Positions 13,066 through 25,500 of a stretch of DNA of 64,000 bases are shown here, in pieces. The position numbers were made by a program, and so were the translations under genes. The notes under the pieces were generated by a model, which searched no databases, was not told where the DNA came from, and worked only from the letters and a program-made list of their open reading frames with translations. The DNA lies in the NCBI GenBank assembly GCA_030268105.1, contig BSDZ01000022.1, forward strand, positions 1,529,001-1,593,000, read 5' to 3'. Position 1 is the first letter of the stretch. Each line of letters starts with the position of its first letter. The DNA comes from Volvox africanus (Eukaryota > Chlorophyta > Chlorophyceae > Chlamydomonadales > Volvocaceae).

Positions 13066-16000
13066 TGAGCTATGCTGATCAGATGGCTTTACCTGGCCAC
13101 TAGTTGATTATGTATTTATGTATGAACAGGTGTTACACTGTGGGTGACTTGCCCTGAAAGGACAAGCATCGGGGGCCCAGTCAGGGCCGAACCGCAGAGG
13201 GGAACCCACGGCTTAGGCTGTTCATCCTGCCGTGTACTCGTCCCCTTGCTCGAGCCAGCAAGGGCACATAGACCTCATGAGCCTCAAGCCTGGCTACTCA
13301 CAGGAACAGAGCCTCAGCTAACCAGACGGAAAGGGCTAGAGGGCAAGAGAGCAACCCTTACACCCCTAAAAACATTAAAACCGGGCCTCGAGCTAATAGC
13401 TTGGCCCTCCCTCCCAGGAACATGTACGTATGTATTTACGTGCATTCAGCACGTGGTCAGTGTGTGTCCTAATAAGCATTTGTGTCGAAGCATTTAAGAA
13501 GGTATAAATAGAAATTAACTTCGGTTAATTGTGTGCTTGAAGTTTTACCAAAGATGGTAAGCCTAACCAGGAACTGTAAGATGAAGTGACCAGGCGTAGT
13601 GGGGACACGTCTGGATATATAGAAAGACTCCGAGCTTTTGAGGGTTAACCCCGAAGCGAGGAGACACTGAACCCGTACAGAAGTCGTTTCGGCCTCCTGA
13701 GCAACAAAGGCATTTAATGCCCTTGGGAGGAAGCAAGGAAGGTGCTTGACGGGTCGTAACCGTCCTGAGACTTTACGACATATAAAACAATCTTTTCTTA
13801 CGGGTCCAAGAGCTAGACGCTCTAACAATTTGGGAAGCAGGATATGGGCAGGATGGATAGGGTCGGTATGGACCTGTATGGATGAGCATGAGCAGGATAT
13901 GATCAAGATGAACATGCTTGTGATATTATAAATGCAATTGACCAGACTAACAATCGGGCTCTATTTGATGGGTAGCTGGATACTGCTGGATGAATTAGCG
14001 GGGATGAAGGGTAGGTTGATGGGCGGGGATCAAGGGCAGATGAATTGGCCTGGTTGGGAAGCAATGATTAGCGGGCATAGAAGGACGGAACGAACGCTGC
14101 ATTGAATTCTTCTTGTTGCAGGGTTCCTTATTGCAGTAAGGGCCTGTTTACATGCTGCGTTACGTTAGTGGTTTCGGAGTGTAAGATGAGTTTTTAGAAA
14201 ACTAACGTGACTCGGAACAGATGTATTGAGGAGGCAAGAGGGCGGGACCTGTAATCTGATGACCGGCCCTTCGTTATCTACCGCAAGTTTTATTCGGAAA
14301 CCTCCGCAAATCAAAACCTTTCGCAAAAGGGTCTGCAGCAAGCAACGATAACTTGAAGAAGTAGGTTTTTGCTCTCAGATATGCAATTTTAAGAAAGGTT
14401 GAAAACCAGTCGCTATTCAATGTATCAGAAATTATGCCTCGCATATCAGTCAGAAGCTTGTCAAAAACAGCTAAATAATCACAAAAGATTAATCGAGGCA
14501 ATTCTGTGCACGCTCTCTGTGCGCTCGGTCCGCTGGACACGGCTGGACCCGGGCTGAGAGCATCTGAATTTCGCCCGGACCGTCCACATCCCGTCACAAT
14601 CACTGCTCGATCCAAAAAACTTAACTATCTGTCGGATTGGAAACTGACCCCTATGGGCTATGCTCAAGACAAAAAGCTGCAAGCCAACCGCCGGCGACAT
14701 GCTCAAAGGGGAGCAGAGGTCCGACACAGAGGTCCACAGCAGAGCCAGACAACATGACGACGTAGAGAGGATGTGGTAAGCTGGGCTGTTCCATAGCAGC
14801 TGTGAATGATGACGACGGCGATGAAGAACCATAATGGGACTATGAGGGCAGCGAAGAGGTCATCGATCGTTGAGCCGCTAAGCGGCTAGACGGAGAGCGA
14901 TGGGGACTATCAGGAGAAAGCTCTGCGCAGGACCAAACAGATGCGGATGGGCGACATTGGCAAGGAAATTGTGCTGCAAAGCTCATTCGACGCAAGAAGG
15001 CTGCCGGATGATGACCTACAACGAGGAGGCAATATAAGCATCTAACAAGCGTTCGGCGCTTTGATTGAGCATCCTTCACACTGTAATGTTGCAACCGCAT
15101 GTAATTTTTGAATAAATAATGAATATGCTAATGATTTCGCGTATTTGAAGTGTTTGCAGTACTCGGTCGGACGATATAACGTGCCTAATAAATTCGGCTC
15201 CGCTAGTATATCCTAGTTTCCTATGTAACGTGGATAATTCGTAGCATGTCAAATCGCCGCGCATGGTAAAAGGTTACAGGCCAATATGTTTTGCAAAAAC
15301 TTAACTACCGCTTTCTGTGATTTGAGAGCTTCTTAACTTCTTATTGCTGGAAATGTCATAAATGTTTTCCCTAATTAGGTTTTATAAACATGGATATTTT
15401 TGATTGACGCTTCCTTAGGTGGTCATCCCTTATCCCTTCTCGAGCTGCAAGACTTAAATTATGATAGTTTGAATACCAATAAGCATAATAATCAAAAATA
15501 ACCCCAGTATTTATGCACTTAAGGAAATGCGTTATTATGCTTCACCAGCTCATGGCGGCGTAGCAGGCGCTCTTTCAAACCCCGAAAAAAAGAAAAACAT
15601 TTTGAAAGTAAATTAGCTATTATCAGCTTGGTCCTTTCATGAAATACGGCAGTCTTAATCATCTATCGTACATGAGTACTTCCTTTGCCGGCTCTTACTA
15701 CCTGTGCCGCATGCGTGCGTATACAAAAGTGCAATTGCACAAATGGTATTTTGATAACATGCTTGTTAGAGGCTCGAGACCTAGATGATGATACAACGTG
15801 TTTTACTAAACCCACGTTTCGCTGCCATTAGTAGTTGGTTGTGCCCAAAAGCTTGATCGTGTTCTTAGAAAACGTCTTTTCCTTCAAAGCAAAAGCACGC
15901 TGGGCTCCCTGGCGTCGCCTGTCTTCGTTTGTTGCCTCCTCCATGCGCTCAGCGTTTGTAATGAATATTTCAAACAAGTGTAGGTGTTAGATAGCATCCT

Positions 16001-16590
16001 GCGGCGAAACGTTGGAAATGTGGTGTACTGGAGCATTCGTGGCCAGCTCGGCTTTGAACGCCTTCATATCTCTTTTGTTGTGAGTTAAATGGAGACGAAA
16101 GATTTATGGGGGACATCTTGATGCAGCACGCACAAACTGTGTGACTGGCTGCGGGTATTGAGTTTGCTATTGCTGCCGTGACTTGCATCGCAGACGTACA
16201 CAAGATAGTGGGAATGACAACACCTGGAGTCTTTCGGGCTTAACATTGGCTCTTCACCTTGTCGGTGTTCTGCAAGTTTTCGTCCCCAGGTGGGGAACAA
16301 GAGCTGGGACCATACGCCGCTCTCTTGTTTGGCAGCGTTCTGCTTCTTTTGGCCAAGTATGAGGATGTAATGGGTGAATAATTGCAATACTTCGGTATCT
16401 TGCTGAACTCCTTGCGCGAATGCGAACCTTGTCTTGTCGTTGCTTCCAATACGACTTTTCCTGTTAGCACCGCTGATATTCGCATTTCGTGCCGCCAGCA
16501 GCTCCTTGAAGTCGGTCTTGAACTCAATTTCTGCGTGCCAGTCCAAAATCTCTGCACCACTTTCCCCCCCGCTCACCTTTCTATGCGTAG
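13066..16590. other. Intergenic, upper part possibly first exons of the kinase gene
   Basis: Mostly AT-richer DNA with short unrelated open frames. From about 16290 to 16349 one plus frame reads GPYAALLFGSVLLLLA and could be a membrane-helix exon. It would end at AA|GTATGAG, in the phase needed by the exon at 16591. A minus-strand open frame at 16085-16576 (163 codons) overlaps it and shows no recognised motif. The promoter and start codon of the downstream gene were not located. Confidence 0.3.
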
Positions 16591-19500
16591 TGGTATATAC
16601 GCCTACTTACAATGGGCTTGCAGCGCGCCACTGCTAAGCTGGCTGTTGGTTCAGCTATTGGGAACGCTGCCACCGGGATGCGGTGCCCCTTCGGCGCAAC
16701 GCCTCTACCGCGTTGCTGGAATTGAGGTTGTGCTAGCCCTGCTCGGGCTGGCTATCATGATGACGCTCGGCATGCCTCTGGGTGAGCGCATGCATCGGTC
16801 TTAGAGCTGATGGGTGGATGGAAATGAAGCAGATTCAATAGTTAACGATACGGGTTCTGTAACCTGTCAGGGTCATCAAACTATACAAAGTTTCTCGGAC
16901 ATTTCAACATGTGATCTTTTTCGAATATTCCGTCCACAGTTCGTATTGCCGTGGGGGTCGTGACTGTGACGGCCTTGTCGCTTGAGCTCCTGCCTCTGGC
17001 GGTTCCTCACCTCCTGCCGCACCTGGCCTGCCCACCCGGGGGCGTCGGCAGTCTCCTTGGCCTTGTACTGGGTGTCGGCGGTAAAAGCCTAGCCTGGCTT
17101 AGACCACGGGTCTCTGGTGCTGCCAACAGCAACGGCAGTAGCAGTGGCAGCAGCAGCATTCAAGGCAGTCCGGGAAGCAACGGAAGCTTGGGCTCGCGAC
17201 TTGCATCGCGTAGCAGCGGAGTCGCGGCACAGCGAAGCCTTCTTGGCAGCGGCGGACTTGGCGGGGCTGGGAGCAGCGGCTTGGGTTCTATTGGGCCGGC
17301 TCCGGGCACGGGACTGCTTCAGAGTCTACCGTCTCCTATGGCAGTGCTGGTGTGTGCGACTGCGGGTGGCAAGTTACTGCAGGTGGGTTCGTGGCTGCAC
17401 CTTTTGCTTCTCCTGTTGCTGTTATTGTCAGCTGGGAGGCTTCTGGGCCACAGCGCCCGTGGGGCTGTGTACTCCGAAATGCTTAACCTGACGTATTCGT
17501 ACGACGGTGGAGACCCGGGCTTAATGACCCGGGTTCATCGGAATTACCATCACTTGGTGGTGCACGTGCGCTTCACGTATTTGTTTGTGGGTTGACATGC
17601 AGTGGCATGCTCGGGTTGTTTCTCGGCTGGATCCAAGGAAACACTAGTTTTGGAGATGACGTTGGGAGGGGATGTGGGTTTCATGGAGCGCCCGAAATGG
17701 CATCGTGGATGGGCGGGCACCCTCATTTTAACGTCGTCAAAAATTTTCACTAACTCATTTGATGGTCAGTTTTGTTAAGAAGGATCATCTGGGGACTGCT
17801 ACGTACACATCGTAATTGATCCAAATTTGCTGTCATCAACACCATGCTCAGGGTGCAAACTTCAACGAAGGGTTGAGGCCCGCCTGATGCCGTTTTGCCT
17901 CCTGGAGGACTTGGTTCAGCCCTTGTCGGCATGCAGGGCTTAAGAGTCTAGGTGTCGAATCCGACTAGTGAAGTGGCCCTTAGGGCATCTGGGTCAAACT
18001 GTTTTCATCTGATATGTGCGTCGGTTTTGATGAACCCTAGTTCAGTCCAACAGATCACTCCGACCCATACCCCAAGACAGTCCGACTTGAGTCATCATCT
18101 ACATATCACTCCTATTCTTCGAATGTTTTTCTTGTCGCCCAATACTACTCAAACGAAACAAATCCATTGTGTAATACGTGCTAGGCTATTTCCGCGGCCG
18201 CCGTAGGCGCTGTGGCTCCAGGAAGGGGCCTCTCTCCGCTGTACGGAGGTCCAGGTAGGGAAGGGATACCGTTGTTGCTGTATTAAGACTGCGACCCGGG
18301 CCTTTTGACCATGGGCTTGAGCCCCAACGGCACGAACGGGTGGCCACTTTGCTGTTATTGCTGCTACTGCGGCTGAGTTTTGCGGCGGCGTGGTGCTGGT
18401 GTTTTATCCCTAGATTTTTCTTCCGCAGCTCAGAACGTGCCCTTACTTCCCACACCGTCAAGCTTTCTTCCTTCCATTCTAGCATTTATGGATTCCTTTT
18501 CCGCCATCTGTACGTATCTACCGTGTATCACATTATTTCTCCGAGGTGTCCATGCAAATTTATAATTCCCCCCCCTTCCCCCCTTCCCCCCTGCCCCCCT
18601 TCCCACCGGGCCGCCGCAGCCGTCTTGCCCTTGCTAATTTGGTCTTTAAGTACAGCGATAACGTTGTTTGGCCTGCCTTTAGCTATTGGCATGTACTACG
18701 GCCTGATACGATACGCGGCAAGCTTGCTGGTAGCTCGGCGCAGCACGCTGAGACGGGTGTCAAGTTTGGGTATGGTCGTTGGCTTGGGGCCAGCGCCATT
18801 TTCGGGAGGTGGGACAGGCCAGGGAAGCGAGGACGGACTGCCCGGGTCGCAGGTAAGCAAACGGGTTCATTACGGTTGTCAAATGAACGTATTCCCTTAC
18901 TGCGCTATGCTGACTCCCATGTGCCCTGGACTGGCTTTCTTGTCGTCTTTTGCCGCCCAGCATCGTGTTGCTGACTTCGTTCGTTAGCAGCTGGCCAAGG
19001 TCTTTTGCACCGTGTGTTTTGTCTCATGACGCCTTGGACGACAACCTCACAGGGTCCCCGCGCTAGCCTGGGCAACCTAGGTCTGGGGCTGAGCTCCATA
19101 CGGCGTGCAGCAGCGTACGGTGGAGACAGCGACAGTGACTCAGGGCATCCGGTGTGTGTTATTACGTTGTATTACGGCACTATTGTATTTATATATTTTT
19201 GCATGTTCGGATTATGGGCGCGGCTTGGGAATTTGTAGTTCTTATTTGTATCATGCGGTGTAGTATGCCTCTTTCCACGGCAGGTTCATTCCATCCCTGA
19301 TTCTCATATGCCCTGACCTTACATCCATGTTTTCTTTATCTTTATTCCTGCTCCTTATTTATTAGTCCCAGATTCCCAAATGCGCCATGCACACCTTCCC
19401 ACCCTCGAATATGATTCTCAGCTTCTTTGCAATCACACTCGTTTTCTCCACCCTCCAGCCTCTGCCGAATCGACTGATGGAGATTGGGGACCTATACCGG

Positions 19501-22500
19501 ATCACAGAGAGTGAGTTCTGAGAGGGGGGCCCAAAGCAGGAATCGAACAAACTATTTCGGCGAGGGCAGCATGCCGTGCTGTGCTGCCAGGTGTGGCCCG
19601 TGACCACCACTTTTTTCACATTCTATCCCTTTCTTTCAACTATAAAGCTGGTATGTGCCGAATTGAGAGTTGCGGTATTCATCTGCCATTGCGGGGCTAC
19701 GTGTCTTGGTCACCTATGTTTGGCTTTGGGGTTGACCTGTTTGCGTGGGTCCGGTGTTGAGGGCTTGCCATGAGAAACCGTGATTCTCCAGGGTCTGGTT
19801 CATAGAGCAGTATCCTTGGGAGCACCTGTATGCACATTATCTTGGTTTTTGCTTTGTTATGCACGACTACAGTGTTTAACTGTTATCGCGCTGTCATGCG
19901 CGGGATACATGCATATTCAATCCTCCTGCACCACCACTCCTGCCCTCTCCGGGTTCTGGGCTTTGGGTATTGGGTATTTGTTGGTTTGATTCTCGGCATA
20001 CTGTTATGTAACCCCCTCCCCTCGGATGGGGCTTGAGATATTAACGCATAATTAACGCATGTTAAATTAACGCATAGCGACCAATTTTCTCGCAGCTAGC
20101 ACTCTAGCGCTCCAATCGGGCCTATCAACTAGTGTGGGATTTCCTATTCTCGGTTCATCCTAGTCATCATTCCTCTTGGGTCCCTGTGGCATCTGATTTT
20201 ATTTCTTACCGCATTCCACAGTCGCGGGGCCTCTGTCCGAGGGCGTCACTCCCTGACCCGTACGTACGCGAACAAAACCCCTCTCCGCCAATGTCTATCT
20301 CAATTCTATTCTCACAGGCTCTGGCAATAGCATCAGTTACAGCACCAGCGGCGATGAGGGCTGGCGGAATGACCTAGCATTGTCGCAGCTACTGTACATG
20401 GCCCGTACGACATTTCGGCGGAACAGCTATGATGAGGCGCGGCCCGCGGAATGCGGCGCCAGTGGCGCCATGCCCTCAGGGGCTGGCGGGTCCGCAGGGC
20501 CACTGGGCTCACCGATTGCAGCGGCAAACCACCCGATTCGTAGACTGTCCCCGACACCACTGCCTCCACATACCGCCAATGCGGTAAGGATAGACGCACC
20601 TGACGCTCGATTGCGTGCATCGGCTGCGCGAGAAATATAGCAGTCCTAAGGACGTCGCCACCGTCGGCAACTCTGGAAATAAAACGTCTTGGTGCCGCTT
20701 AAGATTCGCTGTCCCGTCATATTTGCTGATGGTCATCCCCCATCCCTGGAAGGAAAGACGATTACTGCTATTGGACATAAGCAAGCCATACGTGGTTTTC
20801 GGGAACTGATTGAGGTGCCTCAGGGGCGCGTCGTCAGGATGGGGCACCTGGCTGCTTCACAAGCGCTTATCTATTATATCGCCGGGCTGTCGAAACGCTG
20901 GACTCGGCTATGGATTGCGGCAGCAGACGTAGCTCCTGAAACACCAGATATGTCTCAGCGCGATGACCCAGACGCCGCGGTGCATTCAGGGTGTGGCACA
21001 CCTCCACAGGGTACTTCCCAGCCAGATTTCTGCAACTGTACCGAACATGGCATTTTAGTTTTTCGTATATGCGTGCATGCGTGCGGTTTTCTCGTCTATG
21101 CGTGCGGTTTTCGGTTGCTCAAGTGGTTCATTGCCTCTGTACCTACCCTTGGTATTGCGTTGCCGTGTCCCTGTTTCATTCCTATGCCTTCACGCCCAGG
21201 CTGTCCAGACGGAGCATCGGGTTAGTTTTGGCAGCTGGCGCTGTGAGCTGGGAGTGCAGTGCGAGATAGGGCCTACCACTATCATTAAGGTAAGAGGAGT
21301 GCCCTGGGTGGACTGCGCAATTTACAGGCGTTGTAGGAATGGGATTGGGATTGGGGCACCGGATCAAAGAACTAATCATGGGAAAAAGTAAAGGGATGAA
21401 ATGTCAGGTAACACCTCCCATCAGCGGTATACAAGAGATTCCTCCAAAAAATTGGGCGTCTGGTTCTATGTCATCCCTTTTCCAAAACCATGTCTATTTG
21501 GGTAGGGGCTTGGACGGCTTGGAGCAGCGGGAGATGGACGCCCTGCCAACGTGTTCTCTTGGCGTCAGATGTTATCGGGAGTCGGGAGGCTAGATAATGT
21601 CATAATAAGTACCATCCATGCATGCATAGCCATTAGGATGCTGGGAAGGTTAATGTAGGGTTAGGGTTTACAAAGGTGTTCGGAGCCATGTTTCGGCTGC
21701 TCTTCCCCTTCTACTGCAGTAGGAGGTGTGATTCAGGCTGCAGGTTTTGGTTTTCGTCTTATCATTATTACACCTTCGCTCCCCGCTCTTGCTGAACTGT
21801 GCTGAACTTTCAGGAAGTACCTGTGGAAGTACCTGTGGAAGTGCCCATGGCGTCCGCTGCATTAGAGGCTGACGGCGGTCCATTGATGACGCTGATTCGG
21901 GCCCTCCGTGAGCACAGCTCAGATATTGCGCATGATATGAAGAACCCACTAAACGGCGTGCTGGCACTCAGCCAGAATGTGCTGCAGGTGCGGTCGGTAG
22001 AGGGCTTGCGTACTAATGTGCGAACATGTCTTTGGTGAAGAATGGAAGGAGTGTGCTTACACGTGCTCATCCGCTGTTAAGAATCGAGGCATGGGGAAAT
22101 GGTGTTTGTGGAAGCAAGCTTGGGGCAGATGAATTATAAGTCAGCAGCACTCTAGTAAGTGGTGGAGATGGTGGGCCGGGCATGGAAATGGACCGAGGCT
22201 GCCATGCCGTCGCGCAATAGCATCGTGTGGTGTAGACGAGATGTTGGCGCTTTGTTGGCGCTTTCGGCCCAGGGTAGTGTGTTTCTCAGGGGCAAGGTGG
22301 ACACTTTGCCAGCGTTTCGGCGTGTGACTACTTTATGCAATGCGCTTGTGTGATCGTGTTATGATAAAAAGAACGTGTATATGAACGTGGTGAAAGCGCT
22401 AAACTGTAAAGGATGAATAACCAACACAAGTTCGTGGACCAGTTCGTTTAAATGTTGGCTGTGTGCGTTGTAGTACGAAGACATGTAGATACAAGCAACG

Positions 22501-25500
22501 ATCATACCTCCTGGCTTGCACTGTTTCAGGCAGCTCAAATGCTACAATGCATGCTCCTGTTTCCATTCCTGTTTTAATCTCCTTTCAACAGGGAACCTTT
22601 GGCGAGCTGCCCACTGCTGCAGCCGACCAGCTGGGGGTTGTGCGCGCGTGTGCTTATCACCTTCTCAACATGATCAACCAGCTAAGGGACTGCATGAGGA
22701 TGCTGCATGGGGGCGAACCAGACGGCAACTGCGGGCGCGTGCAGCTATCCAATGCGATTGAAGATGTGAGGAGGGGATGGCGAGGGGTTGCGGTGCGAAT
22801 GGCATGCGTCAGGGAGACGGCCAAGGTGGAAACAGCGCATCGAAAGTGAGAAAATAACATGATGGATACGACATCCTTGGTGCGACCAGGAGCTGCGTAT
22901 GCATGCGGCAAGAATGTTTTGGGGAGTTTTGGGATGGAACCATATGCAGGGAGACGAGCTAGGGTTGGGGGCGGGGGAGGAGAACGGAAAGGGAGAAAGG
23001 AAAGGGAGGAAGGAAGGAAAGGATGCAGACCATCGCTACATGCTGTAGGAGACGAGTAATGTGAGGTAATCCAGTCCGGGTAATACCCGTTGCGGAAAGG
23101 GAGCGGCTGTGGATTACTTCGGGTTTTTTAAACGCGTACGCTGCTGCACCCAGCAATGTGGATCGTCCGCTTCTGAGTGTTTCCGACCCTCTCGCTCCCC
23201 GACCCCTAGGTCTTGAAGCGAATGTCGCCGATGGTAGGCTCGCGCCTTACCATCCGCGCAGAGCACGACCCCTGCCTAATCGTCTACGCCGACGATGGCC
23301 GGCTTTACCAGACTGTGCACACGGTGCTAGCCAATGCGTTCAAGTACACACGCAAAGGCGGAGTCACCATCGAAACCAGCACTTCATCGGACAAATCTGC
23401 GGTTACACTGCGAGTGACAGACACGGGTGGGTTTCGGAGCCAGGGAGAAAGCAATTAAAGGGGTTTATGATGGTAGCGGCAGCAGCTTGTGCTTCTGCTG
23501 GTCTCTATTTCCCTGAAGCCGGTTTTCTGCCTCTTTATTTCGCTTATGTTGATTTGGCTCTCCTGCATTTCCAATTTTGTGCCCAGTTTACACTAAAACT
23601 GTGTCGCACGTGCGCTATGCCGAACGGCCTGCGACTGGGGCCTCCCGCTCTTAGGCTCTGGCTTCACCGCTGAGCAACTGGACAAATTTAACAGCCCCCT
23701 CACTGGCAGCCCCGAGGAGCAACTTGGTCTGGGCCTTACCATGGTGAAGCGCACCATGGCCTATTTTGGCGGCATTCTACGCCTGGGCAACCGCTCCGGT
23801 GGTGGCTCAGGTGGCTGGGTGGATCTGACCTTCCGGGCAAAGGAGGACGTGCCGCCGCTGGGAGCTGGACTTCCGCCGCCGCCGGCAGCACCAGTGGTAC
23901 CGCCGCCGCAGGCGACGGCAACTGCGGTGCCGCAGCATTCACTCTCTTCGGCAGCAGCGACGGCGGCAACGCAGCCTGCCGCCCTGGCGGTGGCAACGCA
24001 GCCTGCAGCACCGGCGACAGCGGCGCCTGCTGCCCGGGAGCCGCAGAAGAGAATGCGCAAGAGTGTCATGGGAGGTGCAGACCGGGCGGCACTGGAGGAT
24101 CGCTTGGCTACGGCAAACTCCTCCAACGACCGCGGCGGCAGCCGAGGCCCCTCGAGCTCATCAGCGGCACCTGGTGCGGGGACATCAGCCCGTGGCGGTG
24201 GCGGCGGGCCGTGCAGTACTGCGCTAACGGGAGGCATAAACGACGATGCGCTAATCGGCAAGGGTGACGAGCCTGTACGGATTCTGATTGTAGATGATGA
24301 TCCCGGTGAGCTTTTAAAAAAGATGCAAAACCGCCATAATTGCCCACACCCATTCAGATCTACTTGCCCGGTGGGGCGCTAGGAGTGACTTGCACTGCAG
24401 GTAGTGATGCTGGTGCTGATTTCAGCCCGCACGTGTTCAGACGTGTATTCTTTCATCACACTGGCTACCTCCTACAACAGCTTGCCCTTACTTGAGAACC
24501 ACCCATCAAAAGGCCACCTTCTCATGCATACACAGATGGTGCGCGCATATCTTGGAAAGCACGTGCGCTAACAGTCTGATTTCCCGTGTCCTTTCATACA
24601 GGCATCCTTATCTTCCTCGTTCAGAACACCCCCCGAAACCTCACCTCTCCTGCCATGGTGCTCATACCGTTGCATCGCAGTGAATCTGACCATCCTGGAG
24701 GACCTGCTGCGAGCGGAGGGTTATGACGTGCTGACGGCTGCCTCAGGCACGGAAGCCCTTGAAGCGTACCTCACTTCTGACCCACAGCCAAAGCTGGTGT
24801 TGCTAGATGTCACACTTCCGGACCTATCTGGCCACGAGGTGCGGCGCATCGGGTCGTGTGACGTGTTGTTACTGAAAGGGCGAAGGTCAATGGAGTGAGC
24901 ATTATGGGGCATCTCCCCATGTCGGATGAGATGGATGGGGTTATCGAACGAACTGTGCGGGGCAACTAAAGGCGAGCACCTCGCAGATCCCATATGTGTT
25001 GGGTGCTCAACCCGGCGCCCCCATGTATCTATCATGTTGTGTTCATGTTGCGCTGCACGCCTTCTGTTTTAACGCGGTGAAATTCTCATTCACTGGGCTG
25101 CGGCAGACCAGCTGCCGGGTGGATGAATTCGCCGCGTACTGGTCCAAAGGGAAATTATACCGTGTTCGCCTTTGTACGACCCAATCGACCGCGACTATGG
25201 CATAGTCCATGTGCAAGCCCCCCTTCGTACCTATTAATATCATGAAGCTGCTTATGACCCCCTTACGACCATGTCCCGCTGGTTGCCGGATGGTCCAGGT
25301 GTGCCTTAAAATGCGATCTCTGACTCCGGGGGTACCTCCCCCGATTATCATGATTAGCGGCAAGGCCTCAACCAAGGACGTCATCAAAGGACTGCAGGTG
25401 CGGTCGCCATAGGCAAAAGGAGCGGACAGATAGATAGATTAAGGGCCGGACGTTAAAGCATCGTGAGCTCAAGCACCGCAGGGAGGGAGGAGCTGGAAGG

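Noticed and set aside
18330..18428. Exon with RVATLLLLLLLRLSFAAAWCW resembling opsin helix F
   Set aside because: The W-x3-P spacing is attractive, but every usable donor leaves phase 2 while the next exon (18429) needs phase 1, and the polypyrimidine acceptor immediately follows. Kept only as a possibility in the finding on the opsin domain.
21650..21672. ttagggttt similar to the algal telomere repeat (also 7971-7990, gggttgaaccctaaaccctac)
   Set aside because: Only one or two units, not tandem; within introns.
23761..24261. 166-codon minus-strand Ala/Pro-rich frame
   Set aside because: Shadow of the kinase exon 23655-24305, which carries the F-box, G2 box and Ala/Pro linker on the plus strand.
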